Source: Rhodovibrio salinarum DSM 9154
GTDB lineage: Bacteria; Pseudomonadota; Alphaproteobacteria; Kiloniellales; Rhodovibrionaceae
NCBI RefSeq assembly: GCF_000515255.1
Contig: NZ_KI911559.1
Coordinates: forward strand, 3,828,693 to 3,892,692
Reading direction: 5' to 3'
Length of the DNA: 64,000 nucleotides
Below the pieces are notes generated by a model, which was not told the origin of the DNA, did not search any database, and worked only from the letters and a program-made list of their open reading frames with translations. This document shows, one piece after another, positions 57,250 to 64,000 of the stretch (position 1 is the stretch's first letter; every line of letters starts with the position of its first letter). The translations under genes and the position numbers were made by a program.

Positions 57250-58323
57250 CTAGACGGCACCCAGCTGCAGCAGGTGCATGAAGGTGATGATGCCGCGCGG
57301 CTGCGGGTGGCCGAGCGCGCGCGTGTCCGTGCCAATCTGTTCCGGATCGGCCACGAACACGGCAGAGATCTTCTTTTCCTGCATCACCGCGAGCACGGAC
57401 GCGACCATCGTGTCGGTACCGACCATCACCGGCTGGCGGGTCATGATGTCGGCGGCGCGTACGCTGTTGAGCGCATCGTCCACCGTCTGCTCGGCGCGCG
57501 CCTGCATGTAGCGGCGCAGGTCGCCGTCGGTGATCACCCCCATCAGGCCGCCATCCGCGTCCAGGATGCCGACAATGCCAAAGCCGTTCGAACTGATCTT
57601 CTCGATCGCCGCGGCGACCGTGCTGTCCGCCGGCACGGTGGGCAGCATCTCGCCGGTCACCATCACCGACGAGACGGCCTGCAACGACACCCCCAGCTTG
57701 CCGCCGGGATGGAACTCCTGGAAGTTGCTGGCGGTGAAGCCGCGCGCGTCCAGCAGCGCCATCGCCAGCGCGTCGCCCAGCGCCAGCTGCATCATCGTCG
57801 AGGTTGTGGGCGCCAGATTGAGCGGGCAGGCCTCGCGCGCCTTGGGCAGGATCAGCGCGGTGTCGGAAGCCTTGGCCAACATGCTGTCGGCACCACTGGT
57901 GATCGACAGCAGGGTCACCCGCTGGCGCTTGGCGTAGCCGACCAGGTCGCGCAGCTCGGCGGTCTGCCCCGACCAGGAAAGCGCCAGGATGATGTCCTTG
58001 GTGGAGATCATGCCGAGGTCGCCGTGGCTGGCCTCGGACGGGTGGACGAAGAACGCCGGCGTGCCGGTGGAGGCGAAGGTCGCGGCGAGCTTGCTGCCGA
58101 TGTGCCCGCTCTTGCCGACGCCGACCACGATCAGCCGGCCCTCCATCCCCAAGATCGTCTCGACCGCCTGGGCGAAAGCACCGCGCAGCGGCGCGTCCTG
58201 CAGCGCGGCACGAAGCTGGCGCACACCGTCAAGCCCGTGGTCCAGCGCTTCGGTGCCGGTGCGAATATAGCTGTCCGCCTGCTGGATCGCGTCTGTCTGC
58301 GCTTGGGTGGCTTGCTCGTTCAT
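57250..58323 (-). CDS. kdsD: Arabinose-5-phosphate isomerase, KpsF/GutQ family
   Basis: Interconverts ribulose 5-phosphate and arabinose 5-phosphate, the first committed step to Kdo. 357 residues: a SIS domain (IVVGVGKSGHIGSKLAATFASTGT in parts, about 65-88, with the SHGDLGM segment) and two CBS domains in the C-terminal third (about 225-350). The start at 58323 gives the family-like N-terminus; an earlier one 17 codons upstream is unsupported. Paired with kdsB. Confidence 0.92.
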   Translation of the reverse strand: MNEQATQAQTDAIQQADSYIRTGTEALDHGLDGVRQLRAALQDAPLRGAFAQAVETILGMEGRLIVVGVGKSGHIGSKLAATFASTGTPAFFVHPSEASHGDLGMISTKDIILALSWSGQTAELRDLVGYAKRQRVTLLSITSGADSMLAKASDTALILPKAREACPLNLAPTTSTMMQLALGDALAMALLDARGFTASNFQEFHPGGKLGVSLQAVSSVMVTGEMLPTVPADSTVAAAIEKISSNGFGIVGILDADGGLMGVITDGDLRRYMQARAEQTVDDALNSVRAADIMTRQPVMVGTDTMVASVLAVMQEKKISAVFVADPEQIGTDTRALGHPQPRGIITFMHLLQLGAV

Positions 58324-58471
58324 GAACCGCTCAAAAAACCGGAAAGGACGGACATCCGCGCCCGCCTGAATCACGAAACCTCGACTCGGAAGTGCCTAAC
58401 AGGGCGGCTACATGGGCACAAGTGCGACGCCGCGCCGCCATCCAGCTAGCGACGCTGCCCTATCCGGCGCG

Positions 58472-59629
58472 CTACCAGCGGGAAACGCAGGGAATCTTGC
58501 CGGTATCGATCCGGTCGCGGTAACGCTGAGCGATCTCCGTGACCTCGCTGAGCAAGCCATCGTCAAGCCGGATCGGGTCCAGACCGAGCCGCAGCAGCGT
58601 ATCGTTGCGCACGTAGAGGTCGTTGGTCTCGGCCTCCTTGCGCGGGTTATCCAGATAGGCGATCGGCGTTCCGGTCAACGCGGACACCTTCTCGGCAAGC
58701 GCCTTGACCTGGTGCGTCTCGGTCATCTGGTTGACGATGCGCACCCGTTCGCCAGTCTGGGGCGGGTTTTCCGCGGCCATCGCGATACAGCGCACCGTAT
58801 CCTGGATATGGATGAACGCACGCGTCTGCCCGCCGGTTCCGTGGACCGTCAACGGATAGTTCACGGCTGCCTGCATCAGGAAGCGGTTGAGCACCGTGCC
58901 GTAGTCGCCGTCGTAATCGAAGCGGTTGATCAGCCGATCGTCGCGCGCGGTCTGGTCGGTCTGGGTGCCCCAGACGATACCCTGGTGCAGGTCGGTTACC
59001 TTGACGCCATCATTCTTGTTGTAGAAGGCGAAGAACAGCTGATCCTGGGTCTTGGTCAGGTGGTAGATGCTGCCCGGGTTCGGCGGGTAGAGGATCTCCT
59101 GCGTGACCTCGCGGCCATCCTCCAGCGCGACCTTCACCTCCAGATAGCCCTCTGGGATGCGCACGCCGGCCGTGCCATAGCCGTAAACGCCCATCGTGCC
59201 GAGATGGATCAGATGCGCGTCAACGCCGGATTCGACGATCGCCGCCAGCACGTTGTTGGTGGCGTTCAGGTTGTTCCCCACCGTGTAGCGTTTGTGCCAG
59301 GAGGATTTCATCGAATAGGGCGCGGCACGCTGCTCGGCGAAATGTACGATCGCCTCCGGCTGCCAGGCGCGCAGCAGCGTGAGCAGCCGATGGTAGTGCT
59401 CGGCGACATCGAAGCGCACGAAGTCGATCTCGCGTCCGGAGACTTGCGTCCAGGCCTGCAGTCGCGTGCCCATCGGGCAGATTGGAGTGAGCGAGCCAGC
59501 CTCCAGCTCGTTGTCGATGTTCCGCCGCGACAGGTTGTCGACGATCGTCACCTCATGCCCGCGCGCCGACAGTTCGAGGACGGTCGGCCAGCCGCAGAAT
59601 CCATCGCCACCCAAAACCAGGATGCGCAC
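58472..59629 (-). CDS. UDP-sulfoquinovose synthase-like (SqdB family)
   Basis: 385 residues matching the SQD1/SqdB family along its length. The NAD motif is GGDGFCGWPT (residues 8-17), followed by HFAEQRAAPYSM, LGTMGVYG, YHLTKTQ (catalytic Tyr-x3-Lys), LHQGIVWGTQT, the GTALNRF-like GTVLNRF and TRAFIHIQDTVRC. SqdB makes UDP-sulfoquinovose from UDP-glucose and sulfite, the head group of the sulfolipid SQDG. No sqdD/sqdX transferase is next door, so the sugar might instead enter a surface glycan. It lies 149 bases upstream of kdsD. Confidence 0.85.
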   Translation of the reverse strand: MRILVLGGDGFCGWPTVLELSARGHEVTIVDNLSRRNIDNELEAGSLTPICPMGTRLQAWTQVSGREIDFVRFDVAEHYHRLLTLLRAWQPEAIVHFAEQRAAPYSMKSSWHKRYTVGNNLNATNNVLAAIVESGVDAHLIHLGTMGVYGYGTAGVRIPEGYLEVKVALEDGREVTQEILYPPNPGSIYHLTKTQDQLFFAFYNKNDGVKVTDLHQGIVWGTQTDQTARDDRLINRFDYDGDYGTVLNRFLMQAAVNYPLTVHGTGGQTRAFIHIQDTVRCIAMAAENPPQTGERVRIVNQMTETHQVKALAEKVSALTGTPIAYLDNPRKEAETNDLYVRNDTLLRLGLDPIRLDDGLLSEVTEIAQRYRDRIDTGKIPCVSRW

Positions 59630-59835
59630 GCGTTACCCCTCCAACCTCGGCCGAGGTGGCCGTATTGCACCTCGAATACAGGCCAGAGGGCGCTACGCGT
59701 GACAAGTGAAAGCGGGATGACACATTCGCTTCAGTTTCTTGACGGGGACGGCGACTTATCAAAACCCGCGCATGCCGACCGCCCCGGCCAACCGCCATCC
59801 ATCCGGTCGAGGCGCAACCGCGCGCCCCGCATGCT

Positions 59836-60618
59836 TTAGGTGGTTGTATCGTCGGGCATGAAACGGCTGTCGCGGCGCTCGGCTGGAATTGGACAGTTGC
59901 CGCAGTACGGGAAGCCGCTCAGCTTGTAGCGCAAACAGCAGGAGCTTCGGACTTGGCCCTGTGGCGTCTCCCGCATCGCCACCGCCAACGGATTGGGGCC
60001 TCCGTTCAGGCCATCCCGGGTATCGAAAAGCGCGCGCACCGGTGCCAACTGCGCCGGCGGCAGCTTGTCGGCCAGTTGCTCGAGCGTCCAGTTCAGGACC
60101 GTCGCCGCATTGCTCCAGGGCACGCCCTTCGGCAGCCGGCTGGCCCGCATCACCGCCTCCAGGAGCGGAGCGGCCTGCGCGAACACCAGCTCGTCCAACC
60201 GGTGCTCGACGGGGGCGCGCCGGGTGGGCCCGCGCACTTCCAGACCAGCCGGGCAGCCTTCGGCATCGGTGACCAGCGCGACCGCGTCGACGCCCAGCGG
60301 CGGCAGCTCGTCGAAAAGGAGCGTAGCTCCGATCAGGACCGGCCAGGTGGTGGCCAGATACCACTGGCTCCAAACCGACGCGGTTGCGCGCAGGTCCTGA
60401 CTACCCTGCGCGGCGTGGAAGCGCATCAGCAGCCGATCGACGTCGCGATCTGCCAGCAGGGTTTGCAGATTCTGACCGCCGGGGCCCCCGGACGGCCCGA
60501 CGATCCGGCCGCGACCAAGCGGCCAGTGGGTGGCAAGCAAGGCATCCAGTTGATCGGCGAACCGATCCGCGGAACTGGGGTCGGCACTGGCCGTCATGGT
60601 GCCGGCTTCAGACGACAT
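59836..60618 (-). CDS. FhuF-type siderophore-iron reductase
   Basis: Cytoplasmic reductase that releases iron from imported ferric siderophores. 260 residues; the 2Fe-2S signature Cys-Cys-x10-Cys-x2-Cys is complete near the C-terminus (SSCCLRYKLSGFPYCGNC). The start at 60618 lies inside the end of the ATPase gene, an 11-base overlap that suggests translational coupling; no clear ribosome site is visible and an ATG seven codons later is possible. Last gene of the receptor-ATPase-reductase unit. Confidence 0.87.
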   Translation of the reverse strand: MSSEAGTMTASADPSSADRFADQLDALLATHWPLGRGRIVGPSGGPGGQNLQTLLADRDVDRLLMRFHAAQGSQDLRATASVWSQWYLATTWPVLIGATLLFDELPPLGVDAVALVTDAEGCPAGLEVRGPTRRAPVEHRLDELVFAQAAPLLEAVMRASRLPKGVPWSNAATVLNWTLEQLADKLPPAQLAPVRALFDTRDGLNGGPNPLAVAMRETPQGQVRSSCCLRYKLSGFPYCGNCPIPAERRDSRFMPDDTTT

Positions 60619-61438
60619 AGCAGAGCGGGATCGCCTTCTCCGGATGATCGATAACCCCCATCTGCACCCCGTAGACCCGTTCCAGCACCTGCGGCTGGAC
60701 CACGTCGTCAGGCGGCCCTTGCGCGACCAGCCGGCCGCTGTGCAGCGCGATCAACTGATCGCAGAAGCGCGCGGCCAGATTGATGTCGTGCATGACCACC
60801 ACGACGGTCAGCTGGCGCTGACGGCACAGCTGTACCACCAGTTGCATGACCTCGACCTGATGGGCCACGTCGAGCGCCGCGATGGGCTCGTCCAGCAGGA
60901 TACAGCGGCTGTCCTGGGCCAGCAGCATCGCCAGCCAGGCCCGCTGACGCTCGCCGCCCGACAAAGTATCCACCAGCCGGTCCGCCAGACTGTCCATGTG
61001 AGTCAGCGTCAGAGCTTCCTGCACCCGCTCGCGGTCGCCCTGTTCGAAGCGGCCGAGGGCACCGTGCCAGGGATAGCGACCGAGCGCGGCCAGTTCCGAG
61101 ACCGTCAGGCCGGTCGCATCCGGAAGCCGCTGGGCCATGTAGGCGACCTCGCGGGCGAAGGTACGTTGCGGCCATGCGGCAAGATCGCGGTCGGCGAACG
61201 CGATCTTGCCCTCGCTAGGCGTGTTCTGCCGGGCGAGCAGCTTCATCAGCGTGGTTTTTCCGGAGCCATTGTGACCGATCAGGCCGTACACCTGAGCGTG
61301 CTCCAGCCCGACACTGATGTCCCGGAGCAGCTCGTGTTCGCCGATGCGGAAACCGACATTGCGCAGATTGAAGCCGGCCGGCGCACCCGCGTGCGCTGGC
61401 CGGCCGCCGGGAAGTACGTTTGTAAGCGTTGCTACCAT
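60608..61438 (-). CDS. Ferric siderophore ABC ATPase, FhuC-type
   Basis: 276 residues with Walker A GHNGSGKTT (about 54-62), signature LSGGERQR, Walker B CILLDEP and H-loop VVMHDIN, closest to FhuC/FecE-type ATPases. The start ATG 61438 overlaps the receptor's stop (ATGGTAG), so translation is coupled; frames starting earlier run through the receptor's 3' end. Its permease and binding-protein partners are not in the window. Confidence 0.9.
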   Translation of the reverse strand: MVATLTNVLPGGRPAHAGAPAGFNLRNVGFRIGEHELLRDISVGLEHAQVYGLIGHNGSGKTTLMKLLARQNTPSEGKIAFADRDLAAWPQRTFAREVAYMAQRLPDATGLTVSELAALGRYPWHGALGRFEQGDRERVQEALTLTHMDSLADRLVDTLSGGERQRAWLAMLLAQDSRCILLDEPIAALDVAHQVEVMQLVVQLCRQRQLTVVVVMHDINLAARFCDQLIALHSGRLVAQGPPDDVVQPQVLERVYGVQMGVIDHPEKAIPLCYVV

Positions 61439-63834
61439 TTGACCGAATAGGTGATTGAAGCCGTCCGTCCCTGGCCGGCATTGAAGTAGTCCGGGTTTGC
61501 CGCAGCTTGATGCAACACCGGGAAATAATCCTCGTTCAAGAGGTTCTGGATCCCCAGTTCCAACGTTCCATAGCCGGTATCGAAGCTGGCGAACAGGTCG
61601 AACAGAACGTAGGAATCGACGTCGCCACCGCCGTATTGCGAGGAGTCCGGGTTGCGGTGACCGGAATAGAGCCCCTGCAGGCGCAACGAGGCCCAATCGG
61701 TAGGATCGTATTCGACGTAGGAGGTGAGCTTGATCGGCGGCACCCGCGTGCTCGGCAGGTCCTCCTCATAGTCGTCGTCGCCGTCGATATCGACCTCGCC
61801 TTCCATCCAGGTGAAGGTACTGCCGACGCGGACCTGCTGCGTTACCTGCAGGTTGCCGGAGAGCTCAAGGCCATAGATGCGCTCCGGCTCCTTGGCGATG
61901 CTCAGGTCGGTGTAGCTGTAAGTGGTGCCCTTGTCGGACTGGCTGTAGAAGCCGGTGATCGAACCGTCCCACCGACCGTAGTTGCCGCGCAGGCCGATCT
62001 CGTAGTTGTCGACCTTCTGCGCTTCGGATTCCAGGTTCTCGGCGTCGGTCTGGCTGGTGTAGGCGATCGCCGCACCCATGTCGGCGAGCGAAAAGCCCTG
62101 CGAATAGCCACCGAACAACTCAACGCGATCGGTGACGAACACGACGGCACTGGCGTTGAACAGCGTCTCGTTGAAAGTCAGCTCCCCGCCATCGACGTCG
62201 ACGCCGTAATAGTTGGTCACGTCGCCGACATCGAGGGTGATGTACTCATGCCGCACCCCGCCGCGCAGCATGGCGATCTCGCCCACCGGCACCTCGGCCT
62301 GGACGAAGCCGGCATAGGCGTTTTGTTCCTGGTCCGGGGTGATCACCGAACCATCGACCCGGTTCGACACGGTCTTGTCGTGCAGGTAGTCGGTCCCCCA
62401 GACGAGGTTGAACGGCAGGGCGTCGAAATCGACCGGCGTATCCACCGTCAAACGTCCGCCGAGCTTCTCGGAACTGTATGAATCCTGGGGGTAGCCCGGC
62501 CATTTGGCGAGCTGGGTCGCGAGGTCGCTGTAGTAGACCTTCGATTTCACCTCGCTGCCGAACACGTCGCGGTTCCGGTACGACAGACTGCCGACAGTGC
62601 TCTCGGTGAACATGTTCTCGCCACCCTGATCGCCGCGCACCGCCGGCGTCTTGATGTCCTCGCTAGGCACGCCGGTACCGATGCCGGCCCAGTTGGTGTC
62701 CTGCTCGATGTCGTAGTGGTTGACGGTGACTTCGAGCCGCTGATCGCCGCCATCGAACTCGTACCCCAGCTTGCCCAGCATGTCGTACTCATCCGTATCG
62801 GCGAGGCCGCCCTGGGCCCCGAAGCCGTAGGCCGGGATCCGGTCGCCGTCCGCATCGAAGCGGCTGTTGCGCTGCACGAACGTGCCGCTGAACAGGTAAT
62901 CGATCTTCCCGGTCCGCCCCGAGACACGGTGGTTGGTGTGCCATTCCAGCGACTCGTCGGGATGCGTGGTCGAGAGTTTGAAACCGCCTTCGGAATGGCC
63001 GTTGATCGCCCCATCCTCGGGACGGCGCGTGATCACGTTGACCAGACCGCCGGTCGCCCCGAAGCCATAGGCCGCCGTGCCGCCGCGCACCACTTCAACG
63101 CGCTCGATCGCATCGGCGTCGATCGTGTTCAGCGCACGGCCGCTGTCACGCAGGCTCATCGTTTGCGGCACGCCGTCGATCATGGTGAGGAACTTGCGCC
63201 CCCGGATCGTCTGGCCATAGTTGGTCAGCGCTTCGGTACTCTGGCTGAAGCCGGGCACGGTCTTGGACAGGATATCGCCAAGATTCCGGCCGGTGCGCTT
63301 CTGCTTGCTGATTTCCTCCTGGTCGACCACCGTCACCGAGCGGGTGAGCTTGGACGCGGGGGTATCGGTGCGCGTGGCCGAGACGACCACGGGGCCCAGT
63401 TCCTCGCCGCCTATGCTTGCCTCCGCCGGGGCGATCCGTTCCAGCGTCACCGTTTGTGCGCCCGTCTTGCTGTAGCTGAGTCCGCTGCCGGCAAGCAGTT
63501 GACGCAACGCCGACGCGGCGGTGTATTGACCTGACACGCCGTCCGTCGTAGCCCCATCGGCGACCTCCGAACGATACCCGACCTGCCACCCGGTCACGTC
63601 GCTGAACGCGTTCAACGCGGAAGCCAGAGATTGCGGGCCGATGTCGAACGCATAGGTCTGCTGCACCTGTTGGCTGGGCTCCTGCCCGCTCTCCTGTGCC
63701 CAGGCCGGGACGGCCAGGGTGCTAATCAGAGCCGTGACGGCCAAGGCGGCGGCCAGTCGCTGGCGCGGTGCCGGGTTGTCTTCACGCGATACTGCCGCCG
63801 CACCTTCGCTGTGCGCGGCCCCCCATTCGGTCAT
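61432..63834 (-). CDS. TonB-dependent ferric siderophore receptor with STN domain
   Basis: Outer-membrane receptor, 800 residues. A signal peptide with a long charged N-region ends near AWAQE (about residue 46). An STN domain (about 60-112, ALNAFSDVTGWQVGYRSEV in parts) implies sigma/anti-sigma signalling or FecA-like control. The plug domain (about 150-265) contains the VEVVRGGTAAYGFGATGG segment, and a 22-strand barrel ends in the terminal aromatic residue (TYSVKW). No fecIR-type sigma/anti-sigma pair is in the window. A Fur-like palindrome lies 41 bases upstream. Confidence 0.92.
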   Translation of the reverse strand: MTEWGAAHSEGAAAVSREDNPAPRQRLAAALAVTALISTLAVPAWAQESGQEPSQQVQQTYAFDIGPQSLASALNAFSDVTGWQVGYRSEVADGATTDGVSGQYTAASALRQLLAGSGLSYSKTGAQTVTLERIAPAEASIGGEELGPVVVSATRTDTPASKLTRSVTVVDQEEISKQKRTGRNLGDILSKTVPGFSQSTEALTNYGQTIRGRKFLTMIDGVPQTMSLRDSGRALNTIDADAIERVEVVRGGTAAYGFGATGGLVNVITRRPEDGAINGHSEGGFKLSTTHPDESLEWHTNHRVSGRTGKIDYLFSGTFVQRNSRFDADGDRIPAYGFGAQGGLADTDEYDMLGKLGYEFDGGDQRLEVTVNHYDIEQDTNWAGIGTGVPSEDIKTPAVRGDQGGENMFTESTVGSLSYRNRDVFGSEVKSKVYYSDLATQLAKWPGYPQDSYSSEKLGGRLTVDTPVDFDALPFNLVWGTDYLHDKTVSNRVDGSVITPDQEQNAYAGFVQAEVPVGEIAMLRGGVRHEYITLDVGDVTNYYGVDVDGGELTFNETLFNASAVVFVTDRVELFGGYSQGFSLADMGAAIAYTSQTDAENLESEAQKVDNYEIGLRGNYGRWDGSITGFYSQSDKGTTYSYTDLSIAKEPERIYGLELSGNLQVTQQVRVGSTFTWMEGEVDIDGDDDYEEDLPSTRVPPIKLTSYVEYDPTDWASLRLQGLYSGHRNPDSSQYGGGDVDSYVLFDLFASFDTGYGTLELGIQNLLNEDYFPVLHQAAANPDYFNAGQGRTASITYSVKW

Positions 63835-63874
63835 GCTGCCCCCATTGTCTTAGCGCGGTCGCACAAGGTCAATT

Positions 63875-63893
63875 GCGAATGCACCTCATTCGC
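63875..63893. promoter_or_regulatory. Fur-like palindrome upstream of the receptor
   Basis: GCGAATG-N5-CATTCGC, a perfect 7-bp inverted repeat, 41-59 bases upstream of the receptor ATG. It resembles iron-responsive Fur-type operators (GAAT/ATTC half-sites), so iron repression of the siderophore unit is likely. Confidence 0.65.
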
Positions 63894-64000
63894 ATCCCTG
63901 CCCTTGACGACTGGGCCGCACGGATCGCGTAAAATTTTTCTACTCCCCGGCGCGGGGCCAGACAGGGCCGCTTGGCGGCCTAGTAGAGGATGAGGAGACG
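63894..64000. other. Window end, probable promoter of a gene beyond it
   Basis: No complete gene. A short hairpin (GGCCGC 63966-63971, GCGGCC 63975-63980) is followed by a purine-rich AGAGGATGAGGAG at the very end that could be the ribosome site of a rightward gene outside the window. The AT-rich patch TAAAATTTTT at about 63929-63938 could be a promoter element for either direction. Confidence 0.35.

Overview
The window is GC-rich, densely packed bacterial chromosome. Several features point to an alphaproteobacterium, probably a Rhodospirillales-type free-living diazotroph. These are a rhizobial-style glpD-STPQUV glycerol operon, an oxygen-sensitive NifA with the Cys-x11-Cys-x19-Cys-x4-Cys signature, an alphaproteobacterial nif/fix arrangement and a UDP-sulfoquinovose synthase. 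The species is an inference; there is no rRNA or tRNA in the window to anchor it.

Layout. (1) 0.3-10.1 kb: glycerol catabolism and uptake operon, glpD, glpS, glpT, glpP, glpQ, a DUF2160 gene and glpV, ending in a strong terminator. An intact IS1380-family element (4364-6013, 4-bp target duplication TTCC) has landed in codons 11-12 of glpP. (2) 10.1-12.0 kb: small membrane proteins, including two adjacent zinc-ribbon/TM2 proteins. (3) 12.0-33.5 kb: nitrogen-fixation island. From left to right it holds modCB (leftward), nifENXQ (rightward), the leftward run iscA-nifV-nifW-fixA-fixB-fixC-sufT-like, then nifB-fdxN-nifZ, nifHDK-fixX, nifA, a second NifX-family gene and dps. Three intergenic regions carry sigma-54 -24/-12 elements together with NifA sites (TGT-N10-ACA). 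Two of these regions are divergent, so modBC appears to be wired into the nif regulon. (4) 33.6-42.2 kb: a cation/proton antiporter and a dipeptide-type ABC operon, in which the first ATPase gene is broken by a 2-nt frameshift. (5) 42.3-48.0 kb: nitrogen scavenging, with cyanase, a siroheme nitrite reductase, a CysJ-like diflavin reductase and a formate/nitrite-family channel. (6) 48.1-59.6 kb: surface carbohydrate genes (epimerase, carbamoyltransferase, gmhA, gmd, kdsB, kdsD, sqdB-like), interrupted by a CoxG-like gene, a BCCT osmolyte transporter and a LysR regulator. (7) 59.8-63.8 kb: siderophore uptake genes (TonB receptor, ATPase, FhuF reductase) behind a Fur-like palindrome.

How it works together. 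NifA with sigma-54 would switch on the enzyme genes (nifHDK), cofactor assembly (nifB, E, N, X, Q, V, IscA), molybdate import (modBC) and electron supply (FixABCX, FdxN) at once. FixX is encoded away from fixABC, behind nifK. nifU, nifS, modA, draT and draG are not present here. The neighbouring cyanase/nitrite block would supply ammonium from other sources when it is available.

The observations most worth a second look are: the IS insertion that leaves a glpP reading frame starting inside the IS; the near-identical N-terminal motif shared by the nitrite reductase and its diflavin partner; NifA-type control of modBC; the relocated fixX; and the split dppD.
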